8,460 bases of DNA. Source: Propionibacteriales bacterium. Its GTDB lineage: Bacteria; Actinomycetota; Actinomycetes; Propionibacteriales; Propionibacteriaceae. Positions 1 through 6,193 of the stretch are shown here, piece after piece (position 1 is the stretch's first letter; each line of letters opens with the position of its first letter). The notes below the pieces were generated by a model. That model worked only from the letters and a program-made list of their open reading frames with translations, was not told the origin of the DNA and searched no databases. The stretch lies in contig JAKDKP010000069.1 of the NCBI GenBank assembly GCA_030453285.1, positions 1-8,460 of the forward strand, in the 5' to 3' direction. The translations under genes and the position numbers were made by a program.

Positions 1-1
1 C

Positions 2-74
2 GCTGGCGTGGCGCAATTGGTAGCGCACCTGTCTTGTAAACAGGGGGTTGGGGGTTCGAGTCCCCCCGCCAGCT
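2..74 (+). tRNA. tRNA-Thr (anticodon TGT)
   Basis: A complete cloverleaf can be folded by eye. The acceptor stem is GCTGGCG (2-8) with CGCCAGC (67-73), discriminator T74. The D arm is GCGC/GCGC (11-14, 23-26). The anticodon stem is CCTGT/ACAGG (28-32, 40-44), with loop CTTGTAA and anticodon TGT at 35-37, which reads ACA and other ACN threonine codons. The T arm is GGGGG/CCCCC (50-54, 62-66) around TTCGAGT. CCA is not encoded, as is usual in actinobacteria. No second copy of the tRNA 3' end is visible in the window, so there is no attachment-site duplication to report, although a mobile module begins about 120 bp downstream. Confidence 0.96.
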
Positions 75-86
75 CTCTGGGTTATC

Positions 87-118
87 TACGAAACTAGGTG
101 ACCTGCTTATACGAAACT
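87..118. repeat. Short direct repeat TACGAAACT x2 beside the tRNA
   Basis: TACGAAACT occurs at 87-95 and again at 110-118, a 23-bp period (about two helical turns). Both copies are followed by a similar context (AGG and CGG). The 9-bp palindrome AGGTGACCT lies between them at 96-104. The spacing would suit a pair of protein-binding sites on one face of the helix, or a remnant of recombinase arm sites. This is visible structure only; no function is established. Confidence 0.35.
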
Positions 119-146
119 CGGACGGTTGAGCCTCTGGCTCCCGTTT

Positions 147-184
147 GGGCGGATCCGGTGGGCGGATCGCGCAGGGATCCCGCC
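147..184. repeat. GGGCGGATC direct repeat with inverted GGATCCCGCC
   Basis: GGGCGGATC is found at 147-155 and 160-168. It is followed by GGATCCCGCC (175-184), which is nearly the reverse complement of the second copy with one extra base. RNA from here could form a G/C-rich hairpin (161-184), but no T-tract follows it. It may help end the tRNA transcript or may be element-border debris; neither can be decided by eye. Confidence 0.25.
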
Positions 185-207
185 GCGACTTGCTCGTGAC
201 AATGAAA

Positions 208-264
208 ATGACCCTCTGAGGGGCCGTCAAACCAGGTTTCGGGTATGACGAATCAGAGGGTCAT
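208..264 (-). terminator. 12-bp inverted repeat downstream of the transposase; terminator or element end
   Basis: ATGACCCTCTGA (208-219) and TCAGAGGGTCAT (253-264) are perfect reverse complements separated by 33 bp. The structure lies 32 bp past the transposase stop codon. Read in the transposase direction (minus strand), the second arm runs straight into TTTTCATTG, giving a stem followed by a short T-rich run, which fits an intrinsic terminator with a long loop. The outside sequence TGACAATGAAAATGACCC (197-214) also resembles the subterminal repeats I associate with actinobacterial insertion sequences, notably IS21-type ends, so the repeat may instead mark a transposase-binding end. The two readings are not exclusive. 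Confidence 0.45.
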
Positions 265-296
265 GCGGGTGAGGTGTCGTTGACTGGCGACCAGGT

Positions 297-1958
297 CTAG
301 GTGCGCAGCGGCACCGCTGGAGCCGTGAGTGTCGGTGAGCAGGCCGACGGCATCTGGTCGCGATAGTTGCGGGCGGTCTTGCTGCCAGCTCGGCGCTTGA
401 CGCGCTTGCGTTCGATGGCGGCGCTCTGCTTGGGGGTGCGGGAGATGAACTCGGTGATGACGCGAAAGTTCGCGGCGGCGAGCTTCATGGCCAGGGCGAC
501 GTATTGGGCGGCGTAGCCGCGGATGCGGCGGGCACCGGATATCTGGATGGCCTCGCGAGTGGGGTCTTCGGCGTAGCCGTTGAAGCCCTCGTTGGTGCTG
601 CGGTTGGTCCGGTAGACACGTTCCCAGGTGGCGGTCTTGTAGCGGTACTTCTGCTTGTACTTCAACGCCAGGTGCTCGCGCGGAACCAGGAGGGTCCGCT
701 GCTGACAGAACGCCGGTGCGTTCTTGCGATGCGGGTCGCAGACAGGCCGGCCGTGGTCGGTCGGATGGAGATAGCGGATGGAACCGTCCGCCCGCGGCTT
801 GCCGTTGGGCTTGGCCAGGTATCGCTCGCGTTCGCCGATGCGCTTAAGCCACACGGCTTCGCTGATTCTCCGGTCGTTGTAATCGATGGTGGCGTCGATA
901 AGTCCCTTGGGCATGGCGCTGCAGTAGGGGTGGCCCTCAACCCAAATGAGTCCCTGGTGTCCACCTCGGGTGCCACGGTGGCCCTTGGGGTAGTCGCAGA
1001 CGATGTCGACGCCGAGGTCGTAGAGCGGGTCCTGCAGGTTCTTCGCCGCAGCCATCGGTGCGATGCCCTGGTCGGTGACCAGTGTGCTGATCGGTATTCC
1101 GGCACCGATGGCTGAGCTGACCATGCTCGCGGCGAGGAGGCCGGTTCGGTGGCCGGGTCGTTTGAGGCGGGCACCGAGGCAGATGAACGGAGCGCGAGGG
1201 TCGTTGTCGGGGTCGCCGACGCTCATGACCATGATGTCGGCTTCATATCCGAAGTTGTACTTGTCGGTGCTTCGACGGTTGTCGAGCCGCCCTGGCAGGT
1301 CAGCTCGGTGGTTCCCTTCACGCGCCCACCAGGCGGCTCCAATGTCGGGGTTGGATGTGGAGTCCTTCCGTGTCCCAGCGTCATTGCTGCTGACTGGGAT
1401 TGAGGTGCCGTCGATGGCGACGGTCCCGCTCCATTGTTCGAGGATGTCGCGAGGAAGGTAGTCGACCGAGGACATGACGATGGCGTCGGAGACGACATCG
1501 GCGCGGTCGAGTCGCTTGCGATAATCCGGGTCCTTCTTGGCCGCGTCGTATGCGGCGAGGGCCTCGTCGCTGGGCAGGCGACGCCGGCGTTCGCCGCGGT
1601 AGGGCATGAACGGCAAGAAGCACCGTTCCCTTGCTCGGCGAATCCGGGCAATCCACACCTGCTTGGTGCCGGGCTTGTTCAAGTCGAGGTATTCGAGGAC
1701 GCCTGCCGGCATGCGGTTCATGACCATGTCGGCTGCTGCTGTGTCGGAGAAGGCTGAGTACTCGTTGACCAGGAGGTGAAAAAGAATCATGACGGCGCGG
1801 TTGGAGACGGTGCCGGGGCGTCCGGTTTGGCTGCCGCCGTCCTCGAGGCGCCACTGTTCGCTCAGGCCTGCGACTTGATGTCGGTCGACCAGGTCCGCCA
1901 TCTCCAGGACCCGGTCCATGGTGACCATCCCTGGCCCGGTCTTCGGGGGCAGCATCAT
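297..1958 (-). CDS. DDE transposase, IS4/IS1182-like fold
   Basis: A 553-residue protein expected to cut and join the ends of its element. The frame stays open upstream to 2279, but that part only shadows the recombinase-like gene. I chose the ATG at 1958 because it forms an ATGA overlap with the upstream stop codon and is preceded by GGTGG. Likely catalytic residues are D183 in AIDGTS, D296 in LVTDQG and E457 in the Y449-x3-R453-x3-E457 segment, which resembles the Y-R-E signature of IS4-related transposases. Between the second Asp and the Glu is a long insertion with C321, C346, C407, H410 and C418, which could bind a metal. The N-terminal ~110 residues are helical and arginine-rich at their end, a plausible DNA-binding part. 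The C-terminus is strongly basic (about 507-535). No frameshift or stop interrupts it, so it is probably functional. The exact family was not determined. Confidence 0.82.
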   Translation of the reverse strand: MMLPPKTGPGMVTMDRVLEMADLVDRHQVAGLSEQWRLEDGGSQTGRPGTVSNRAVMILFHLLVNEYSAFSDTAAADMVMNRMPAGVLEYLDLNKPGTKQVWIARIRRARERCFLPFMPYRGERRRRLPSDEALAAYDAAKKDPDYRKRLDRADVVSDAIVMSSVDYLPRDILEQWSGTVAIDGTSIPVSSNDAGTRKDSTSNPDIGAAWWAREGNHRADLPGRLDNRRSTDKYNFGYEADIMVMSVGDPDNDPRAPFICLGARLKRPGHRTGLLAASMVSSAIGAGIPISTLVTDQGIAPMAAAKNLQDPLYDLGVDIVCDYPKGHRGTRGGHQGLIWVEGHPYCSAMPKGLIDATIDYNDRRISEAVWLKRIGERERYLAKPNGKPRADGSIRYLHPTDHGRPVCDPHRKNAPAFCQQRTLLVPREHLALKYKQKYRYKTATWERVYRTNRSTNEGFNGYAEDPTREAIQISGARRIRGYAAQYVALAMKLAAANFRVITEFISRTPKQSAAIERKRVKRRAGSKTARNYRDQMPSACSPTLTAPAVPLRT

Positions 1959-2806
1959 GACTGACCACCGGCCAGACGCATCGCAGAAGATCGGTTCGGT
2001 TCGGGGTGACGAGACAGGTGTGGCAAGAAGCGTTGGAACTTGCTCATGGAGTCGTACCCGGCAGCCTCGATGAGGTCCGGCAATGGGGTGCGGGCATCCA
2101 AGTGCCGCACGACCCATGTGGCCCGCAGTCGACGGTTCGCCGGCCACACCGTCATGTCGTTGCAGTGACTCAGGAACTCGTTGACGGCGTTCTTGCTGTC
2201 GACCATCGTGCGCCGCGGCAGGAACACGAGAGCCTCGGGCAAGGTCGGGTCCAAGGCTGGGACCAGGAGGTCTTCCCACTCAGCGAGCATGGGCACGGCT
2301 CGCGGCTTCAACCGGTCGTGCCCGGGTGCCTCGACGACTATCGCGTCAGCGCCGCGGGTGATGTGCTGCTGACGGAGTCGGGAGATTTCTCCGCTGGAGA
2401 TACCGGCACCGGCACCGAGTGCGAGGAAGACGCCGAGGTTGAGGCGGCGATACTCGGTGCCTTGGTGGTCGCGGACGCTGCGGAGCTCGACCAGCTCGTC
2501 GCGGCTGTACGGGTCGGCATACAGGGAACGCTCGTACGGCGTGTGTCGATAGGAACGAAGTTGAGGACCCACGAGCTCCTCGGCCACCGCCATGAGTACT
2601 GATCGATAACCGCCGCGGGTGTGCGGGTTGACCGACGGCGTCTGCTCGATGAACCGCTCAATCACGGTGGGGTCGAAGACGGCCTCGTAGGTCAGGTCGA
2701 TGCAGGCCACGTCGTGGCACCAGTAGGCGAGCAGACCCACGACCGACATCCAACGCTTTGCGGTGTCGCGTCGTTTCGGACCGGCCGCGGCCACGGCCTC
2801 ACGCAC
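1955..2806 (-). CDS. Tyrosine-recombinase-fold protein lacking catalytic residues
   Basis: A 283-residue protein with the two-domain layout of phage-type integrases: a helical core-binding domain (about 12-85) and a catalytic-fold domain (about 100-265). The active site is degraded. The box I segment GAGISSGEI (133-141) has Ser137 where the catalytic Arg belongs. Box II (H-x-x-R) reads R225-x-x-R228, so only the Arg is kept. The His/Trp position is Y251, and the nucleophilic Tyr, nine residues later, is F260. It should not cut DNA, but could still bind it. Its TGA overlaps the transposase ATG as ATGA, implying translational coupling. GTG at 2806 is the only start codon in the frame. The frame stays open without a start back to a stop at 2894-2896, and that stretch reads like coding sequence, so the 5' end may have been altered or truncated. 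Confidence 0.72.
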   Translation of the reverse strand: MREAVAAAGPKRRDTAKRWMSVVGLLAYWCHDVACIDLTYEAVFDPTVIERFIEQTPSVNPHTRGGYRSVLMAVAEELVGPQLRSYRHTPYERSLYADPYSRDELVELRSVRDHQGTEYRRLNLGVFLALGAGAGISSGEISRLRQQHITRGADAIVVEAPGHDRLKPRAVPMLAEWEDLLVPALDPTLPEALVFLPRRTMVDSKNAVNEFLSHCNDMTVWPANRRLRATWVVRHLDARTPLPDLIEAAGYDSMSKFQRFLPHLSRHPEPNRSSAMRLAGGQS

Positions 2807-2861
2807 GAACTCCGCGACCGAGTCCCACGACTCTGTCGCCCGGCCCGGAACAGTCCATCTT

Positions 2862-3338
2862 GTGACCGGCGCGGGAGCCGGTGGCCCTTGGACCTACGGG
2901 TGCGACCTTCGAGTAGGCCAGGTCTTCACGTTAGGTACGTACTCGATGTCGGCCCGGGACATCGAGGATTTTGGACGCAAGTGGGACCCCCAGTACTTCC
3001 ATACCGATGCGTCCGCGGCCGAGGCCAGTTTCTTCGGCGGTCTGGTGGCCAGCGGACTCCATACGCTGTCAGTGTTTCAACGACTAGCAGTGCAATCCCT
3101 GTTCGTGAGCTGGAGAGTCATCGCCGGCAAAGCCATTCACTCGCTGCGCCTGCTGGAGCCAGTCAGGCCCGACGACACGTTGAGCGGGCGGGTCACCATC
3201 AGGGACCTTCAGCCCGATGGCCGAGGGCGGTCGGCCGTCGTGCTCTTCGGTGAGCTCGACAACCAGTTCGGCCGGACCGTCATGGAGGTGGTCGTCGAGT
3301 CACTCATCGTCCAGGCCCCTCCGATTGAGACGCCCTGA
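2862..3338 (+). CDS. MaoC-like hot-dog acyl dehydratase/hydratase
   Basis: A 158-residue single hot-dog-domain protein of the MaoC or (R)-specific enoyl-CoA hydratase type, which add or remove water across a 2,3-double bond of acyl thioesters in the cytoplasm. After a first strand (VGQVFTLGTYSMS) comes WDPQYFHTD (41-49), giving the expected catalytic pair D42 and H47. It is followed by FFGGLVASGLHT (57-68) and LLEPVRPDDTL (97-107), the usual later motifs. The family more often has Asn where this protein has Q44, as in many actinobacterial relatives. GTG at 2862 gives a normal length; a start at 2763 would run through the 5' end of the recombinase-like gene. The ribosome site is weak. It is divergent from the mobile module and convergent with the LysR gene. 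Substrate is unknown, but the nearby acyl-CoA synthetase fits an acyl-CoA pathway. Confidence 0.83.
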   Translation: MTGAGAGGPWTYGCDLRVGQVFTLGTYSMSARDIEDFGRKWDPQYFHTDASAAEASFFGGLVASGLHTLSVFQRLAVQSLFVSWRVIAGKAIHSLRLLEPVRPDDTLSGRVTIRDLQPDGRGRSAVVLFGELDNQFGRTVMEVVVESLIVQAPPIETP

Positions 3339-3365
3339 CCCTGTCGGGCGGCGTCGGCTCCGCGC

Positions 3366-3409
3366 GGCGCCATCGCGCCAAGCAGGTGGCCGTATCGGGC
3401 GCAACCCGA
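3366..3409. terminator. Two small hairpins between convergent genes
   Basis: The 93 bp between the convergent MaoC-like and LysR genes contain GGCGC-CATC-GCGCC (3366-3379) and TCGGG-CGCAA-CCCGA (3395-3409). Each has a 5-bp stem and a short loop, and neither has a T-tract on either strand. Position suggests a bidirectional stop for both transcripts, but the stems are short for G/C-rich DNA and the call is weak. Confidence 0.25.
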
Positions 3410-3431
3410 ACGCCTTCGCGTGGCGTGTGGC

Positions 3432-4373
3432 TCACGGTGTGGTGATGACGTCGGTGCGGGTGTCGGCGAGGGCCGCGGCGGTCTCGCGGAGTGCCCGGCG
3501 AACGGCGAGGATTGCGGGTGCCTGACTGGCTGAGCCGCGAGTCACGCTGAAGATGGTTCGTTGAAGTCTCGCACCGGCGATCTGACGGGTGACGAGGGCT
3601 GGCGAGGCGGTGCTGGTGGCGAACATCGCCGGTAGGAGGGCGGCGCATCGTCCCGAGCGGACGAGGGCGCTGTGCACGACGGCGTCGTCGCTGCGGTGCC
3701 GGACGCCTGGGTCATATCCGCCCAGTCGGTGGCAAATGTTGCGGAGGAAGGCGTCGAGCCCGGTGCCACGGTGTCCAGATGCCCACACCTCGTCCGCGAG
3801 GTCGCCGAGGTGCACTGAATCTTCGGTCTGTGCGGCGGGGTGATCATGTGGGAGGGCCACCAACACATCTTCGCGAAGCAGGTTCTCGCGGTCGTCGTCG
3901 CGCCGACGACCGACGGGCAGAGGGTCGTACTCGATGCCGACCACGAGATCGACCTCGTGTGACCGCATGGCCTCCAGGGCGGGCCCGGTCTCGCGCTGGA
4001 GGACATCCAGGTCAACCCCGGGCGCGGATGCGGCGAGTCTCTCGAGCGTGCCGGGCAGCAGCGCGATGGCCGGCGTTTGGACGATGGTCATCCTCACCCG
4101 TCCATGAGGGGTGTCGTCCATCCCGGCGATCTCGGCCCGGACGGCTTCGTCGTCGGCCAGGGCGCATGCGGCGTGCTCGGCGAGCCGGTGGCCGGCCGCC
4201 GTGAGCTCGACGCCGCGACCCACACGCCGCAGCAGGGGAGTCCCCGCCTCGCGCTCGAGCTCGGCCAGCTGCACCGAGACCGAGGAGTGGCTGTAGGACA
4301 GCGCCTCGGCCACGGCCGCGATCGTGCCGCGCCGTGACAGCTCGTGGAGAAGGGCTAATCGACGTAACTCCAT
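3432..4373 (-). CDS. LysR-family transcriptional regulator
   Basis: A 313-residue protein of usual LysR length. The N-terminal winged helix-turn-helix (about residues 3-60) has the family pattern: L-R-L-L-x-E-L with the HTH around TIAAVAEALSYSHSSVSVQL (17-36), then LLRRVGRGVELTAAG (47-61). The rest is the periplasmic-binding-like effector domain, with RVRMTI near residue 92 beginning its first strand. It is transcribed away from the membrane-protein gene across a 75-bp gap, the standard arrangement for a LysR regulator that controls the divergent gene and itself. ATG at 4373 is directly preceded by a TATTAT hexamer on its strand, so the transcript may be leaderless. The effector is unknown. 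It could also act on the MaoC-like gene or the synthetase, but nothing seen shows that. Confidence 0.9.
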   Translation of the reverse strand: MELRRLALLHELSRRGTIAAVAEALSYSHSSVSVQLAELEREAGTPLLRRVGRGVELTAAGHRLAEHAACALADDEAVRAEIAGMDDTPHGRVRMTIVQTPAIALLPGTLERLAASAPGVDLDVLQRETGPALEAMRSHEVDLVVGIEYDPLPVGRRRDDDRENLLREDVLVALPHDHPAAQTEDSVHLGDLADEVWASGHRGTGLDAFLRNICHRLGGYDPGVRHRSDDAVVHSALVRSGRCAALLPAMFATSTASPALVTRQIAGARLQRTIFSVTRGSASQAPAILAVRRALRETAAALADTRTDVITTP

Positions 4374-4409
4374 GTGTCGGATAATACGACGGACTATCGT
4401 CGAAAGAAG
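4374..4409 (-). promoter_or_regulatory. Candidate LysR promoter and palindromic operator
   Basis: On the minus strand, TATTAT (4386 to 4381) lies 7 bases before the ATG of the LysR gene and would serve as a -10 box whose start point falls at or next to that ATG. The -35 position, 17 bases upstream (4409 to 4404), reads CTTCTT, a poor match. CGACG (4387-4391) and CGTCG (4398-4402) form an inverted repeat with a 6-bp spacer immediately upstream of the -10 box, and GATA/TATC (4380-4383/4395-4398) overlaps it. This is a reasonable place for LysR binding. All inferred by eye. Confidence 0.4.
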
Positions 4410-4448
4410 TCGCTTTTCCTATCGGTCGGCGGCAGGCACAGTGGGGGC

Positions 4449-5270
4449 ATGCTCCTCCTCGCAGCGCCCGCCGCCGCCTCGCTGGTCATGTTCGCCGCCG
4501 TCACGATCGAACGCCGCCTCGGCCCGGCCGCCGGCGGTTGGACCGCAGCATTGCCGCTGTGCCTGGCGGTGGCGCTGTTCACCGTGCTGCAGGACCGAGG
4601 GGTGGAGGCGGCAGCGGGCGTGGCGTGGAGCGCCGCAGGACATATGGTGGCGCAGGTGGCATTCGGGGTCGTGCTCGGGGCCGTATTGATGCGCCGTAGC
4701 CTCGCGATCGGAGCTCTCTCGGGCGCGGTCGCATACGGAGCAATGTCGCTTCTGGTGTCACTGATCCCTTCAGGTCTCGCCGCTGGAGCCTCGGCCATGG
4801 TGGTCATCGCTGCCGCAGTTCTGGTGCCTGTGCCAGCGACTCGAAGCGCTGGCCGGCGAAGTGCGGCGGCATCGGTGGCCGTCTGTGCTGGGGCAGCCGT
4901 GATTGTCGCTGGTACGACGATCGCGACGCGGGAGTTTGGCCCGGAGATCGGCGGAGCCGTGGGCGCCTTCCCCACGATGTGCTTCGCGCTGGCGCTGGTC
5001 GTCACGTTGTCGGGTGGGCGCGAGGACGGCGTACGGGTCGCGTTCGGGCTCATCAGGAGCCTGCCCTGCTACCTGTCCTTCGCCGCTACCTTCGCGCTGT
5101 GCGCGCCCCACCTCGGTGCGACCGCGTTTGCGGTGGCGTTCGTTGTCGCTGCCGGTGTCGCGGTCGCCACGTGGTGGGGGATGCGTCCGCGGCCGTCCCG
5201 CGGCGCGCATGTCGCGACCGTCGCCCTACCCTCCACGGACGCTGCTGTGCTGACGAGCGGGAGGGCGTGA
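4449..5270 (+). CDS. Polytopic membrane protein with internal duplication, DUF3147/GlpM-like
   Basis: A 273-residue integral membrane protein with about nine hydrophobic segments and few charged residues. It carries an internal repeat: GPAAGG followed by a Pro 11 residues after the Gly (25-36), and GPEIGG followed by a Pro at the same spacing (164-175). The repeats are exactly 139 residues apart and each starts a membrane segment. The second half (AFPTMCFALALV, later SLPCYLSF) recalls the small GlpM/DUF3147 membrane proteins, so this may be a fused pair of such units; that relation is from memory of the pattern. I prefer ATG 4449 over the in-frame GTG at 4374, which lies in the LysR promoter. 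The G-run before ATG is close for a normal ribosome site. The hydrolase begins 1 bp after its stop. Function unknown; transport or membrane support is a guess. Confidence 0.75.
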   Translation: MLLLAAPAAASLVMFAAVTIERRLGPAAGGWTAALPLCLAVALFTVLQDRGVEAAAGVAWSAAGHMVAQVAFGVVLGAVLMRRSLAIGALSGAVAYGAMSLLVSLIPSGLAAGASAMVVIAAAVLVPVPATRSAGRRSAAASVAVCAGAAVIVAGTTIATREFGPEIGGAVGAFPTMCFALALVVTLSGGREDGVRVAFGLIRSLPCYLSFAATFALCAPHLGATAFAVAFVVAAGVAVATWWGMRPRPSRGAHVATVALPSTDAAVLTSGRA

Positions 5271-5272
5271 CG
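5258..5272 (+). promoter_or_regulatory. Ribosome binding site for the hydrolase
   Basis: GCGGGAGGGC (5257-5266) contains a GGGAGGG Shine-Dalgarno-like core six bases before the GTG at 5272. It lies inside the last codons of the membrane-protein gene. It supports the GTG over the later in-frame ATG at 5308, which has no such sequence, and implies coupled translation of the two genes. Confidence 0.6.
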
Positions 5273-6069
5273 TGACATCGTCGAGCTGGGTTCGCGAGTC
5301 GGTCGACATGACGATCGGCGACGTCGAGGTCTCGATCGACACGCTGGTGGTGCCGGGTCCCGATCCCGTGGTCTTCCTCCACGGCTTCGGGTCGACCAAG
5401 GAGGACTACGCCGACTTCGTGAGGTTCCCTGGTCTGGCCGGGCGAGGCTTCGTCGCCTACGACGCGCCGGGCTTCGGTAGGTCCAGGGCGTCTGATTCCA
5501 GCCGCATCACGATCGACCTCCTCGTCGACCTGGCGGAGGCCCTGACGAGCCGGCTCGGCTTGGAGCGCTTCGATCTGGTCGGGCACTCCATGGGCGGGCT
5601 CACCGGCCTGCTCCTCGCTGAGCGTGCTCCTGACCGGGTCCGCAGCTTCGTCGACATCGAGGGCAACGTCGCACCCGAGGACTGCTTCCTCAGTCGCCAG
5701 ATCCTTACCCACGACGACGACTCCGCCGACGAGTTCCTTCGTCGGTTCGCCGACCGCGCCTTCGATGCGGACGAGTCCTCAAGTGCCCTCTACGCCTCGC
5801 GCGTGCTGAGCACCGTCGACCCCGACGTGGTGCGGCCCGTCTTCGAGTCCATGGTCGACCTGTCCGACCACGGCGACCTGCTGTCGCGAATGACCGGGTT
5901 GTCCATGCCGCGTACGTTCATGCACGGTGCCCAGAACGCGCACCTCTCCTACCTCCCGGCACTGGCCGAAAGCGGCGTCGCGGTAGTGCAGATCCCCCAC
6001 AGTGGCCACTGGCCGATGTACGCCAATCCTGTCGCGATGTGGGAAGCGATCGCCGCGGGGACCAGTTGA
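5272..6069 (+). CDS. Alpha/beta-fold hydrolase
   Basis: A 265-residue cytoplasmic alpha/beta hydrolase (no signal peptide). The oxyanion-hole segment is FLHGFG (35-40). YDAPGFGRS (63-71) precedes the nucleophile elbow GHSMG (104-108) with Ser106. The likely catalytic His is H246 in HSGHWP. The usual acid position after strand 7 reads HGAQNAH (218-224), with no Asp or Glu in the expected place. The acid may instead be D128 or E130 in FVDIEGN after strand 6, as in some family members. The reaction could be ester, lactone, thioester or carbon-carbon bond hydrolysis; the sequence does not say which. It follows the membrane-protein gene by 1 bp with a good ribosome site, so the two form an operon, probably under the divergent LysR regulator. 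Confidence 0.86.
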   Translation: MTSSSWVRESVDMTIGDVEVSIDTLVVPGPDPVVFLHGFGSTKEDYADFVRFPGLAGRGFVAYDAPGFGRSRASDSSRITIDLLVDLAEALTSRLGLERFDLVGHSMGGLTGLLLAERAPDRVRSFVDIEGNVAPEDCFLSRQILTHDDDSADEFLRRFADRAFDADESSSALYASRVLSTVDPDVVRPVFESMVDLSDHGDLLSRMTGLSMPRTFMHGAQNAHLSYLPALAESGVAVVQIPHSGHWPMYANPVAMWEAIAAGTS

Positions 6070-6076
6070 CAGCGCC

Positions 6077-6107
6077 CCTCGCTCACGAGGTTCCCCCCGT
6101 TCGGGGG
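6077..6107 (+). terminator. Tandem stem-loops between hydrolase and synthetase
   Basis: Two adjacent perfect hairpins lie just past the hydrolase stop: CCTCG-CTCA-CGAGG (6077-6090) and CCCCC-GTTC-GGGGG (6094-6107). There is no T-tract after either. They may stop or slow transcription after the hydrolase, or protect the 3' end of its message. Because 124 bp separate the two genes, the synthetase may have its own promoter downstream of these hairpins, but I see no clear promoter boxes. Confidence 0.4.
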
Positions 6108-6179
6108 TGACACTCGCCGAGCGTGAGGCGCAGGATGCAGGAGTGTGGCGCCGCTCACAGCGTCCGCGACGACTCGACC

Positions 6180-6185
6180 GGAGGA
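6180..6185 (+). promoter_or_regulatory. Strong ribosome binding site of the acyl-CoA synthetase
   Basis: GGAGGA, eight bases before ATG 6194, is the best Shine-Dalgarno match seen in the window. It decides the start of the synthetase, whose open frame otherwise extends back to 6002 inside the hydrolase gene. Confidence 0.8.
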
Positions 6186-6193
6186 CCTGCGAC

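Larger units (their letters stand above)
197..2806 (-). mobile_element. Two-gene insertion element: recombinase-like protein plus DDE transposase
   Basis: The interval contains two minus-strand genes, a tyrosine-recombinase-like protein and a DDE transposase, overlapping by four bases, with an inverted repeat beyond the transposase end. The left limit given is the start of a possible end sequence at 197. The right limit is simply the first codon of the recombinase-like gene, because no matching terminal repeat or target duplication could be seen in the 55 bp before the MaoC-like gene. The true borders are therefore unknown, and part of the element could be missing. The flanking tRNA-Thr is a common neighbourhood for mobile DNA, but the element has no visible tRNA-derived repeat. 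Confidence 0.55.

Noticed and set aside
504..1115. Plus-strand open frame of 203 codons opposite the transposase
   Set aside because: It overlaps the conserved catalytic part of the transposase and its product looks like an antisense artefact.
1959..2279. N-terminal extension of the transposase frame upstream of ATG 1958
   Set aside because: This part lies wholly within the recombinase-like gene in another frame, has low-complexity composition, and the ATGA overlap gives a natural start.
2763..2861. Longer MaoC-like protein starting at GTG 2763
   Set aside because: The extra residues are antisense to the recombinase-like gene, lack hot-dog features, and GTG 2862 gives the normal family length.
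2807..2861. Matching terminal inverted repeat or tRNA-derived att copy at the MaoC side of the element
   Set aside because: Comparison by eye with 75-296 gave only an 8-bp chance-level match (GGCTCCCG), and no copy of the tRNA 3' end is present.
6002..6193. Longer acyl-CoA synthetase starting inside the hydrolase gene
   Set aside because: The strong GGAGGA site before ATG 6194 and normal family length favour the shorter form; the extension is arginine- and serine-rich frame shadow.
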